This document shows, piece after piece, positions 42,817 to 50,904 of a stretch of 64,000 nt of DNA. The notes below the pieces were generated by a model. The model was not told the DNA's origin, searched no databases, and saw only the letters and a list, made by a program, of their open reading frames with translations. Made by a program: the position numbers and the translations under genes. Positions within the stretch are counted from its first letter, which is position 1. Every line of letters starts with the position of its first letter. The DNA is from Lunatimonas sp. (GTDB lineage: Bacteria; Bacteroidota; Bacteroidia; Cytophagales; Cyclobacteriaceae), in the NCBI RefSeq assembly GCF_020832325.1, contig NZ_JAFIEU010000015.1, positions 1 to 64,000 on the forward strand, in the 5' to 3' direction.

Positions 42817-44697
42817 ATGAGTGATCAGATCAAACACGAGTGCGGAATAGCCATGATCAGGCTTAGGAAACCCCTTCAATACTATATAGATAAATACAAT
42901 ACGCCTCTTTACGCTGCCAACCGCCTTTACGTGTTGATGCAAAAGCAGATCAATAGGGGGCAAGACGGTGCCGGGGTGGCCAACATCAAGATTAATACTT
43001 GCCCAGGTACCCGATACATCAGCCGATACCGATCGGTGGAGACGGATGCGGTGACCAGCATATTTGGAAAGATCGCCAAAAAGTTTAAAAAGGCCAAGAA
43101 GACAGGTACGCAGGAAAACCTGGAAGATGCAGACTGGATCAAAGAAAATATTGCGTTTAGCGGGGAAGTGTGGCTGGGGCACCTGAGATACGGTACGCAC
43201 GGAGAGAACAGTATCGAAACCTGTCATCCCTTTTTGAGACAGAATAACTGGCGAAGCCGAAATCTGGTGATGGCAGGAAACTTCAACATGACCAATGTGG
43301 AGGAGCTTTTTGGGAATCTGGTCAAATTAGGACAGCACCCAAAGGAAAAGACCGACACCGTCACCGTGATGGAGAAGATCGGACACTTTTTGGATGAGGA
43401 GAATCAGCGAATCTTTGATAAATACAGGGGATTGCCGAACAAAGATATTACCGAATACATCGAACAGGAACTGGACGTGGCGAGAATCCTACGACGTAGC
43501 TGCCGGGATTTTGACGGTGGATACGCCATGGCGGGACTGATTGGTAACGGGGCCAGTTTTGTAGTCCGTGATCCGATTGGCATTCGGCCGGCATATTACT
43601 ATGCAGACGATGAAATTGTCGTGATCGCCTCAGAGAAACCTCCTATTAAAACGGCCTTTAATGTTGAATACAGTGCGATTAAGGAAATTAAGCCCGGCCA
43701 CGCGTTGATCGTCAATAAGGACGGAACGTACGGAGAGTATGAAATTTTACCACCCAAAGAGAAAAAATCCTGTAGTTTTGAGCGAATTTATTTTTCACGG
43801 GGTACCGATCCGGATATTTATCAGGAACGAAAGAAGCTCGGACGAGCGCTGGTGCCGCAAATTCTCAAGGCCATAGATTTTGATGTCAAGAATACGGTGT
43901 TTTCCTATATTCCAAACACCGCGGAAACTTCCTTTTATGGAATGATCGAAGGCCTAGAGGATTACCTCTGTGCCAAGCGAAAAGAAGTTTTGCTGGAAGG
44001 GAAGCCCCATCTGGATGATTTGGAGGAGTTGCTGAGCTTCCGTCCGCGGGTAGAAAAGCTCGTGGCCAAGGATGTCAAGCTACGGACATTTATTACCAAC
44101 GATAACGACCGGGATGTGATGGTATCCAATGTGTATGATACCACCTACGAGGTGATTCGGCCTGGGTTGGATACGATTGTGGTTATCGATGACAGTATCG
44201 TCCGGGGTACCACCTTGGAGAAAAGTATCCTGACCACTCTGGACAAGCTGAATCCCAAGCGAATCATCGTCGTTTCCTCCGCTCCGCAGATTCGGTTTCC
44301 CGATTGCTACGGCATAGACATGTCCAAGATGAAGGAATTTATCGCATTTCGCGGTGCCGTGGCCTTGCTGAGGGAGAGAGGTCAGGATTACGTGCTGGAT
44401 CAGGTCAAAGATAAATGCCTCGCTTACCCGAATGCAGAAGAGAACTTCGTAAAAGAAATCTACGCCAACTTTACCGATCAGGAGATTTCAGACAAAATAG
44501 CACAAATCATCACTTCTGACGCCATTCAGGCGGAGGTTAGTGTGATCTACCAAACCGTAGCGAATCTCAACCTATCCTGCCCTGACCATTTGGGCGACTG
44601 GTATTTTACGGGGAACTTTCCCACCCATGGAGGTATGAAAGTCGTGAACCGAGCCTTTGTGAATTACATGGAAGGAAAAGGTGTGAGAGCGTATTAA
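42817..44697 (+). CDS. PurF-like amidophosphoribosyltransferase, long form
   Basis: The 626-residue protein combines an N-terminal glutamine amidotransferase with a phosphoribosyltransferase domain, as in the first committed step of purine synthesis. The nucleophile would be Cys9 (KHECGIAMIR), so an 8-residue propeptide needs removal. The PRPP-binding motif is VVIDDSIVRGTT (455-466). It is about 130 residues longer than standard PurF, with inserts in the N-terminal domain (about 65-110) and between the domains. In Bacteroidota a second, shorter PurF often occurs, so this may be a paralogue with a related role. It has its own promoter and terminator. Confidence 0.88.
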   Translation: MSDQIKHECGIAMIRLRKPLQYYIDKYNTPLYAANRLYVLMQKQINRGQDGAGVANIKINTCPGTRYISRYRSVETDAVTSIFGKIAKKFKKAKKTGTQENLEDADWIKENIAFSGEVWLGHLRYGTHGENSIETCHPFLRQNNWRSRNLVMAGNFNMTNVEELFGNLVKLGQHPKEKTDTVTVMEKIGHFLDEENQRIFDKYRGLPNKDITEYIEQELDVARILRRSCRDFDGGYAMAGLIGNGASFVVRDPIGIRPAYYYADDEIVVIASEKPPIKTAFNVEYSAIKEIKPGHALIVNKDGTYGEYEILPPKEKKSCSFERIYFSRGTDPDIYQERKKLGRALVPQILKAIDFDVKNTVFSYIPNTAETSFYGMIEGLEDYLCAKRKEVLLEGKPHLDDLEELLSFRPRVEKLVAKDVKLRTFITNDNDRDVMVSNVYDTTYEVIRPGLDTIVVIDDSIVRGTTLEKSILTTLDKLNPKRIIVVSSAPQIRFPDCYGIDMSKMKEFIAFRGAVALLRERGQDYVLDQVKDKCLAYPNAEENFVKEIYANFTDQEISDKIAQIITSDAIQAEVSVIYQTVANLNLSCPDHLGDWYFTGNFPTHGGMKVVNRAFVNYMEGKGVRAY

Positions 44698-44721
44698 GAA
44701 ATAGCCATCTCGGGATTAGAT

Positions 44722-44745
44722 AGGCAGTGATGTGCTGCCTTTTTT
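44722..44745 (+). terminator. terminator after the PurF-like gene
   Basis: AGGCAG (44722-44727) and CTGCCT (44735-44740) pair around a 7-base loop and are followed by TTTTT. It shows that an apparent peptidase start at 44727 cannot be right. Confidence 0.78.
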
Positions 44746-44789
44746 GTCAATCTATTCATACAAAGCATACCGGAAATTACACCCAAAAA

Positions 44790-45845
44790 ATGATGAGTAT
44801 CAACGTCGGACTATTAAAGAGAATCTGTGAACTTCCCGGAGCACCGGGATTTGAAAAGGAGATCAGGGATTTTATTTTGGCGGAGGTCAGTCCCTTGGTA
44901 GATACGGTGGAAGTAGATAATATGGGGAATATCATTGCCGTGAAAGAGGGAAGTCGAAACCCCGAGAAAAAGCGTGTCATGGTAGCAGCCCACATGGATG
45001 AAATAGGGTTTATCGTAACGCATATCGATGAGAATGGATTTTTGCGTTTTCATACCCTGGGAGGGTTTGACCCAAAGACGCTGACCGCACAGCGGGTGAT
45101 TGTACACGGTAAGAAGAATCTGATGGGAGTAATGGGTAGCAAGCCCATTCATGTTATGACACAGGAGGAGCGGCAAAAGCTTCCAAAAACTACCGATTTT
45201 TTTATAGACCTCGGCATGAAGAAGGAAGAGGTGGAAAAATACGTGACGGTTGGGGATCCTATTACCCGAGAGCGGGAGCTGATTGATATGGGTGACTGCG
45301 TTAACTGTAAGTCGATAGACAATCGGGTGGCCGTGTTCATATTGCTCGAAACGCTGAGAACCCTCCAAGATCCTGCCTACGACGTGTATGCCACTTTTAC
45401 GGTACAGGAGGAGGTAGGTCTACGGGGTGCCAGCGTATCGGCGCACTTAATTAACCCGGATTTTGGAATTGCACTGGACACCACGATAGCCTACGATGTG
45501 CCTGGAGCATCTCCGTACGAGAAAATCACCGAACTGGGCAAGGGTACGGCCATCAAGATCATGGACGCATCCGCTATCTGTGACTATCGTATGGTTACCT
45601 TTATGAAAGAAACAGCCAACGAGCAAGGCATCCCGTGGCAGCCGGAAATTCTTACAGCTGGCGGTACCGATACGGCCGGTGTACAGCGTATGGGAAAGCA
45701 AGGCGCGATTGCAGGCGCAATTTCCATTCCCACCCGCCATTTACACCAAGTGATCGAAATGGCCCACAAAGAAGACATTGCTGCCAGCATAGACCTATTA
45801 AAGGCGTGCCTCGAAAAAATTGACGGCTTTGTTTGGAGCCATTAG
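44790..45845 (+). CDS. M42-family metallopeptidase (glutamyl aminopeptidase/FrvX type)
   Basis: The 351-residue cytosolic peptidase starts at MMSINVGLLKRICELPGAPGFE. Two metals are held by His (VAAHMDEIG), Asp (SIDNRVA), Glu-Glu (VQEEVGLRGA), Asp (IALDTTIA) and a final His (TRHLHQVIE), all visible. These enzymes form 12-subunit tetrahedral particles that trim peptides from the N-terminus. The reading frame extends upstream to 44727, but that part overlaps the preceding terminator. It stands alone between the PurF-like gene and convergent minus-strand genes. Confidence 0.93.
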   Translation: MMSINVGLLKRICELPGAPGFEKEIRDFILAEVSPLVDTVEVDNMGNIIAVKEGSRNPEKKRVMVAAHMDEIGFIVTHIDENGFLRFHTLGGFDPKTLTAQRVIVHGKKNLMGVMGSKPIHVMTQEERQKLPKTTDFFIDLGMKKEEVEKYVTVGDPITRERELIDMGDCVNCKSIDNRVAVFILLETLRTLQDPAYDVYATFTVQEEVGLRGASVSAHLINPDFGIALDTTIAYDVPGASPYEKITELGKGTAIKIMDASAICDYRMVTFMKETANEQGIPWQPEILTAGGTDTAGVQRMGKQGAIAGAISIPTRHLHQVIEMAHKEDIAASIDLLKACLEKIDGFVWSH

Positions 45846-45886
45846 GTTCTCGCCAGTCCGTCCCTCATACCGCATCCCGGAGAAAA

Positions 45887-46336
45887 TCAGGATTTGATCT
45901 TTTTCTTCGGGATTTTTCGTTGGAGGTACTTGACCAACTCTTCGTATCGCTCGTGTTCGTGATTGCTGATGGAAAAGGAAGTATTTCGATCAAAAAGGAT
46001 GCTTAGTTGCTTGAACTGTCGGTTGTTGGCTTTGATGATTTCTTCCTGCCAGCCCAAAATGGACGAAATGGAATAGGTGGCCTTCAGGGACTTCATCGGA
46101 ATGCGTACCACCAATTCATTGTTTCCTGCGGAGATGAACTTAAATCCCGCCATCATCTTGACCATCAACATCAGTAAAACCACGGTTATTAGCGTGCAAC
46201 CGATCAGGTAAAACCAAAAACTGTACGTCGGACCACGGGAAAAGTCCACCAGCAAGTATATCAAGCCTACTGTCAAAATCAGTACAATCGTACCAAGCGA
46301 AACATAGGTTTTGGTTTTTGGTCTACAATGTATCAT
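45887..46336 (-). CDS. membrane protein of unknown function, two helices
   Basis: The 149-residue protein has two hydrophobic helices (about residues 13-32 and 41-60) close to the N-terminus, followed by a soluble domain with an alternating-strand pattern (FKFISAGNNELVVRIPM) and a basic C-terminus (KIPKKKIKS). The layout resembles bacterial PH-like membrane proteins, but no domain is assigned. Its first four bases overlap the end of acpH upstream on the same strand, so the two are likely co-translated. Confidence 0.72.
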   Translation of the reverse strand: MIHCRPKTKTYVSLGTIVLILTVGLIYLLVDFSRGPTYSFWFYLIGCTLITVVLLMLMVKMMAGFKFISAGNNELVVRIPMKSLKATYSISSILGWQEEIIKANNRQFKQLSILFDRNTSFSISNHEHERYEELVKYLQRKIPKKKIKS

Positions 46337-46932
46337 AGGGTTTGCGATCTAAGCTCCTGCAATTTTTCTTCCGAAAACCGGATTAGATCCGGAAAGAATG
46401 CATTAAAACAACGTTCAAAATCGGCGTGGTGTTTTTCTAGGTAAAGAGGTGCTTTTTCCAAATGTGATTTAAAGGTGGTGCGGTAAGAAATGCCCGTTAG
46501 GGCCCGTTGGATTCCGGAAGGAGTTCCATAGGCGACTAGCCAGTTTTCTTTTCGCATGTATTTGAAGGCTTCCCTGAATTTTGGCGGATGGATGGGCGCA
46601 TGTTCTTCCATCAGTTGGTATACCGACTCTACGTACACTTCGAGCGGAACAGCATGGTACTGTGGCCAGTTTCTTGCTAAAAAGTAATCAAAAAACATAT
46701 CCGTGATCACAGAGGAGTACCTAGCAAAAATGGGCTTTAGTAGTTCCTGAGATTCCTTGACCACCGGGTGTAAATCGGTGAATCGGTCGATAGCCCGATG
46801 TAAGTTGATCCCAATAACTATTTCGGCATCGAACTGTTTTGTAAGGTCTCCTTTTACAAAATCGCCGATAAAATTGCCCACCAGTACCTTTGGTTGGTCA
46901 AATGACAAATATGCGTGTGCAAGAAAATTCAC
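46333..46932 (-). CDS. acpH: ACP phosphodiesterase family protein (DUF479)
   Basis: The 199-residue protein starts at GTG with MNFLAHAYLS, the typical start of AcpH. Metal-binding and family residues include NFIGDFVKG, LHRAIDRFTD and FFDYFLARNW. AcpH removes the 4'-phosphopantetheine arm from acyl carrier protein. Bacteroidota members are somewhat divergent from E. coli AcpH, so the reaction is inferred from the family. It starts 61 bases from the divergent helicase gene and overlaps the next unknown gene by four bases. Confidence 0.85.
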   Translation of the reverse strand: MNFLAHAYLSFDQPKVLVGNFIGDFVKGDLTKQFDAEIVIGINLHRAIDRFTDLHPVVKESQELLKPIFARYSSVITDMFFDYFLARNWPQYHAVPLEVYVESVYQLMEEHAPIHPPKFREAFKYMRKENWLVAYGTPSGIQRALTGISYRTTFKSHLEKAPLYLEKHHADFERCFNAFFPDLIRFSEEKLQELRSQTL

Positions 46933-46947
46933 AAAGAATAAAACAAT

Positions 46948-46955
46948 TAACTTTG
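46948..46955 (+). promoter_or_regulatory. -7 box of the helicase gene (TAACTTTG)
   Basis: TAACTTTG would start transcription near 46962, about 32 bases before the ATG at 46994. No matching -33 TTG is visible. Confidence 0.5.
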
Positions 46956-46993
46956 GCGACTGCTATTACAAGAATGATGGGTAAGTAAACAAC

Positions 46994-48928
46994 ATGGCAA
47001 ATATACAGGAAGAATTATTAATCGTTAAAAATCTTTTAAGAACGGAATGGAAAGAGGATTTGGAGCAGTTTAAACGGCGCACTTGGGGCAAGTCTATTGT
47101 AGAACGAAAAGCGGCGGGAACCTGTTGGTACCCCGTTCAGGTACAGCGGGTAAGGACAGGCTTGGCGGATAAGGTACTGATCGAAGTCCGCCAAAACGGT
47201 AGTACCCTGTCACATGGCTTTCAATCAGGCAAGTCGGTGGCCTTGTTTTCTAACACCGGAGAAGGAGACAGCTCCAAAGACAGCCTGAACGGCGTGGTCA
47301 ATTATGTCAAAGGAGATGTGATGATGCTGACATTGGGTGTAGAACATGCACCTGACTGGCTTAACGAGGGGAAACTTGGCGTAGATTTGCTCTTTGATGA
47401 GAATACCTATCGGCAGATGGAGTCTACCCTTAATGCGGTATGGCGGGCAGAAACCGGGAGATTGGCAACCCTAAAACGTGTGCTGTTGGGAGAGCAGCAG
47501 GCACAATTTGAGGAGGATGCGGGGCAGAATTACCAACCCATTGGGTTAAATGAAGGCCAATCTGAAGCAGTTTGCTTGGTTAACAGGGCCAAAGATGTGG
47601 CGGTAATTCACGGTCCTCCCGGCACAGGCAAGACTACCACCTTGGTGGCGTCGATTTCGGAAGTGCTTAAGCGGTACGTTCAGGTGCTTGTTTGCGCTCC
47701 CAGCAATGCGGCCGTGGATCTGTTGGTAGAAAAGCTTTCCGATACGGGGATTGATACCGTGAGAATTGGACATCCTGCCCGGGTGGACGACCAAATTATC
47801 AATCAGACCCTAGATGCCAAGATTTCTAGTCATCCGAGCTATAAGGATCTGAAAAGGCTCAAAAAATCCCAGGCAGAACTAAAGCGTCAGGCTGGTAAAT
47901 ATAAGAGGCATTTTGGCGCACAGGAAAGAAGCCAGAAGCAGCGCCTGTACGATGAATCCCGCCGGGTAAAGGAAGAGATTGCTCATTTGGAGGATTATAT
48001 TCGATTTGATGTATTGCAGCAGGCCCGGGTGATTGCAACGACGCTTTCGGGTGCCGCTTCATCCGCGCTTAAGGGAATGCGTTTTCCGGTGGTTTTTATC
48101 GACGAAGCCTCCCAAGGGCTGGAGCCAGCCACGTGGATACCGTTGCTCATCAGCGACAAGGTGGTCATGGCGGGCGATCACTGCCAACTGCCCCCAACCG
48201 TTAAATCCATAGAGGCCGCAAAAAAGGGACTGAGTGAGACCCTTTTTGAGAAAGTGATAGCCCGACAAATCGAGGCTTCCTGTATGCTTTGGACCCAATA
48301 TAGAATGCCCGAAGCGATCATGGGTTTTTCCAGCCGGTATTTTTATCAAAACAGACTGGTTGCCGCCCCCAATACAATCTCCCATCAGTTGGGCGATGAG
48401 CCCACCCTGACATTCATCGACACCGCCGGGAGTGGATACACGGAATTTACCGATAAAGAAACGTTAAGTACTCGAAACAACGAGGAGGGGAGGTTTGGGC
48501 TCCAGGTGCTGACAGATCTCGTAAAACGGATTGGAAAAAAGGTTTTTCAGGAAAACGGTTGGAATGTTGGCGTGATTTCCCCCTATCGTGCCCAAGTGGA
48601 ATACCTCAAGGAATTGGTAGCGGATGAGGAAGCCTTTGTGTTGCTTCGTTCCATGGAATCCATACTTACCATTGATACGATAGATGGTTTTCAAGGGCAG
48701 GAAAGAGACCTGATTCTGATCAGTCTGGTTCGAAGTAATGCAGGAGGAGAAATTGGGTTTTTGTCGGATGTTCGCCGTATGAATGTGGCGTTGACCCGGG
48801 CGAAGCGCCGCTTGATCGTTGTGGGCGACAGTTCCACGCTGGCGAGTCATCCATTTTACGCACGCTTTTTGGATTACGTGGATGAAAAAGCTGGTTACAG
48901 TAGCATATACGAATGGATCGAAACCTGA
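46994..48928 (+). CDS. SF1B (UPF1/IGHMBP2-like) helicase
   Basis: The 644-residue protein has an N-terminal OB-like region (residues about 20-130) and two RecA-type domains. Motif I is GPPGTGKT (207-214), motif II is DEAS (370-373), motif III is AGDHCQLPPT, then QYRMPE, IDGFQGQERD and NVALTRAKRRL. A basic coiled segment (about 290-340, LKKSQAELKRQAGKYK) is inserted in domain 1A, where UPF1-like enzymes carry their stalk. Family members move 5'-3' on RNA or DNA. The cellular role in Bacteroidota is not established. It stands alone. Confidence 0.9.
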   Translation: MANIQEELLIVKNLLRTEWKEDLEQFKRRTWGKSIVERKAAGTCWYPVQVQRVRTGLADKVLIEVRQNGSTLSHGFQSGKSVALFSNTGEGDSSKDSLNGVVNYVKGDVMMLTLGVEHAPDWLNEGKLGVDLLFDENTYRQMESTLNAVWRAETGRLATLKRVLLGEQQAQFEEDAGQNYQPIGLNEGQSEAVCLVNRAKDVAVIHGPPGTGKTTTLVASISEVLKRYVQVLVCAPSNAAVDLLVEKLSDTGIDTVRIGHPARVDDQIINQTLDAKISSHPSYKDLKRLKKSQAELKRQAGKYKRHFGAQERSQKQRLYDESRRVKEEIAHLEDYIRFDVLQQARVIATTLSGAASSALKGMRFPVVFIDEASQGLEPATWIPLLISDKVVMAGDHCQLPPTVKSIEAAKKGLSETLFEKVIARQIEASCMLWTQYRMPEAIMGFSSRYFYQNRLVAAPNTISHQLGDEPTLTFIDTAGSGYTEFTDKETLSTRNNEEGRFGLQVLTDLVKRIGKKVFQENGWNVGVISPYRAQVEYLKELVADEEAFVLLRSMESILTIDTIDGFQGQERDLILISLVRSNAGGEIGFLSDVRRMNVALTRAKRRLIVVGDSSTLASHPFYARFLDYVDEKAGYSSIYEWIET

Positions 48929-48983
48929 GCAATTGTGGGCCCAGCGTCCGTCCAGGTTGATAGGATGGCGGCAACGAAGAAAA

Positions 48984-49544
48984 TTAGAGGCTTTTAAGTT
49001 TCTTTTCGATTTCATTGTCCCGCAGCTCCACCTGTAAGGATTCATGGTCTGCAAAGAGCTGCATACGTTGGCCAGCTTTTTCCCAGATAAACGTGTCTCC
49101 TGAAATTTCTTGTGTGGGGTTGCCGTATTTTTTGATAAAGTAAGCCTTAAAGTCTTCTAAGTGTGTTTTGGGATTGCCTAGATCCTTACGTTCGAAGGTC
49201 CATCGGATTTTATAGACCTGCTCGTTGAAAAAATGAAGTTTGGTGTCCGATGCTTTTCGTCCATTGAGGTAGTTGGCGGTTGTTCCTTCATAAATAGCCT
49301 CCAGGATCCCACGGTCTAGGTTTCGGAGGTAACTCTGTGCCAGCCAGGGATTGTTTCGATACACCTGTTCTTTTCCAGTAATTAGGTAGACGGAAGGCTT
49401 TAGAGGTTCTAGGGGCATGCCAAGCTGCAGCTCATTAATCCAAGCCTCGGCACTTGCGTTGGTTTGGGCCAGTGATGCGGAGAGATGCATCCAGTATATA
49501 CCAATAGTTAGCCAAGAAAAATAATAAAAGGAGTTTGTTCGCAT
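48984..49544 (-). CDS. exported protein of unknown function, 186 residues
   Basis: From the ATG at 49544 (MRTNSFYYFSWLTIGIYWM) the protein has a signal-like hydrophobic start, cut probably after SLAQT. The mature part has a mixed helix/strand pattern (AEAWINELQLGMPLEPLKP, KIRWTFERKDLGNPKTH, GDTFIWEKAGQRMQLF) that recalls small proteins measuring or binding ligands, but no family is recognised. The upstream start at 49574 overlaps the predicted promoter box. It converges with the helicase gene. Confidence 0.72.
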   Translation of the reverse strand: MRTNSFYYFSWLTIGIYWMHLSASLAQTNASAEAWINELQLGMPLEPLKPSVYLITGKEQVYRNNPWLAQSYLRNLDRGILEAIYEGTTANYLNGRKASDTKLHFFNEQVYKIRWTFERKDLGNPKTHLEDFKAYFIKKYGNPTQEISGDTFIWEKAGQRMQLFADHESLQVELRDNEIEKKLKSL

Positions 49545-49571
49545 TTGACCAGGGTTTCTACTGAGACATTG

Positions 49572-49579
49572 CAAAGATA
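49572..49579 (-). promoter_or_regulatory. -7 box of the exported unknown (TATCTTTG)
   Basis: The minus strand reads TATCTTTG with a predicted start near 49565, about 21 bases before the ATG at 49544. The box covers the alternative start at 49574 and supports the shorter protein. Confidence 0.5.
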
Positions 49580-49632
49580 CTTCTAATTACAAGAGTCCTG
49601 ATTGACCGTGCCCAGATTTCACCAAAAAACTT

Positions 49633-50151
49633 TTACCGGATATAGGCTTTATCTAGGTATTGGAGGACTTTTCCAAAGTGGGCGGTGGCTTCTATTATTG
49701 ATTCGGGCACTTGTTTGCCGTGCAGGCGGCACAGCAAGAGACCATATACCGCATGGACGCATACTTGGATTTCATGTCCGGGATCCGCTGATCCGGCCCC
49801 CAATACCAGGTTGATCACATGGGGTTTGGCGTGTTGGTATAGGTCGAAGTACTCCCTGTCCGATTTTAACAATCGCCAATGTAGGTCTGCAAGCTGGTCA
49901 ACGTGCTTTTGGACGGTGCTAAGGTGTCCGTTCTGTTCGATGTTTTCCGCTTTCATTTGCAAACACAAATCGGCAAACCATTCCATGGTTTTCTCCTTTT
50001 CCTCATCCGAAATAGGGTAATGGGAGACCACATAGTGTCTTATTTCCGGTAGGTTGAACTGGTAGGACCGGATCAGGTCTTCCATTTGGTACATGTAAAG
50101 GAGGTATTCACCGATGCTTTCGCTGAACTTTTGCTTAGCAATTGATTCCAC
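49633..50151 (-). CDS. DUF4924 family protein
   Basis: Read from GTG at 50151 (ESIAKQKFSESIGEYLLYMYQMEDLIR follows), the 172-residue protein matches the Bacteroidota family DUF4924, whose members start with AQQK..ENIAEYLLYMW-like sequence. It is all-helical by pattern and has no signal or membrane part. An in-frame ATG at 50286 would add 45 residues that overlap the upstream gene by more than 100 bases, so the GTG is preferred. It lies 11 bases after the DUF922 gene stop. The function is unknown. Confidence 0.8.
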   Translation of the reverse strand: MESIAKQKFSESIGEYLLYMYQMEDLIRSYQFNLPEIRHYVVSHYPISDEEKEKTMEWFADLCLQMKAENIEQNGHLSTVQKHVDQLADLHWRLLKSDREYFDLYQHAKPHVINLVLGAGSADPGHEIQVCVHAVYGLLLCRLHGKQVPESIIEATAHFGKVLQYLDKAYIR

Positions 50152-50162
50152 GTGTGATAAAG

Positions 50163-50765
50163 TTAGTTGATGGCGGCTTTCAGTTTGGTGAGTTCTTTGG
50201 AAAAATACTCGTCCCATTTCTTCTGCATCGCGGGGTTCCGAGGTTTGGTCGTCTCCAAATCGTAGAGCTGATCCATTTGTTTCCAAGAACGGAAGTGCCC
50301 GTTGATGATCTGATTGAGTTGTGCTTTGTAGTTTTTTGGATGAAACTGAAACCCCTGAGCATCTTTGACTATACGGTAGCCAATAATCTGGGCAATGAGA
50401 AAATGCCCGTTTTCATGGTGCAAAACCTGCGCTTTGGTATCGTCGGTATTGTTCGTAAGGAAGTTTTCGGTCACTTGGGAAAGATCCTTCTGATGCTTTA
50501 CGATCGCTTTCACATTCAGTTGTACGTAGTTTCCTTTGGGGATTACTTGTTGGATCTCGATGTCGCAGGTGCTTAGACAAAGGGCATTGATGCTAGTTTT
50601 TCCTTGGATTACTTTCACAGTTTTGAAGTCTTTCCATTCCAACGTTCGGTTGGGAGTGATGGCCACTTTTTCATCGTCGTTGGCAATCTTTCCCTGCACA
50701 GTACCATGGTTCAGGGTTAGTAGGATACACAAAAAGGCAACAATTTTCAACGCATTGAACAGCAT
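50163..50765 (-). CDS. exported DUF922-type putative metalloprotease
   Basis: The 200-residue protein has a signal peptide (ending near VQGK) and a soluble domain with WKDFKTV near the start. The HExxH zinc motif reads HENGH within VLHHENGHFLIAQIIGYRI, and a later Asp/Glu-rich helix may give the third ligand. The pattern matches DUF922, described as putative secreted zinc proteases. Activity has not been shown for the family as far as I know. It is followed immediately by the DUF4924 gene. Confidence 0.78.
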   Translation of the reverse strand: MLFNALKIVAFLCILLTLNHGTVQGKIANDDEKVAITPNRTLEWKDFKTVKVIQGKTSINALCLSTCDIEIQQVIPKGNYVQLNVKAIVKHQKDLSQVTENFLTNNTDDTKAQVLHHENGHFLIAQIIGYRIVKDAQGFQFHPKNYKAQLNQIINGHFRSWKQMDQLYDLETTKPRNPAMQKKWDEYFSKELTKLKAAIN

Positions 50766-50769
50766 GTCT

Positions 50770-50777
50770 CAAATTTA
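50770..50777 (-). promoter_or_regulatory. -7 box of the DUF922 gene (TAAATTTG), near-leaderless
   Basis: The minus strand reads TAAATTTG, ending 4 bases before the ATG at 50765, so the predicted transcript starts at or inside the start codon. It could also be a chance AT-rich match. Confidence 0.38.
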
Positions 50778-50887
50778 GGGCAAAATAAGTTTTATTGTAA
50801 ACAGTGCAAACGCTTTTTAGGTTTGACAGTCAGCCACTGTGGTGAGAATATAATGCCTATAAGCATTCTAATACCCTAACTATTTAC

Positions 50888-50895
50888 TATTTTTG
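50888..50895 (+). promoter_or_regulatory. -7 box of lepA (TATTTTTG), near-leaderless
   Basis: TATTTTTG ends 9 bases before the ATG at 50905. The predicted start near 50902 leaves a leader of only a few bases. It lies right after AATGC/GCATT, a small hairpin at about 50852-50867. Confidence 0.5.
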
Positions 50896-50904
50896 CACCC
50901 AATT

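Noticed and set aside
44814-45368. Minus-strand 184-codon frame antisense to the M42 peptidase
   Set aside because: Shadow of a gene with all metal ligands intact.
48464-49054. Minus-strand 196-codon frame at the helicase 3' end
   Set aside because: It overlaps conserved helicase motifs and the end of the exported unknown, with no signal or domain.
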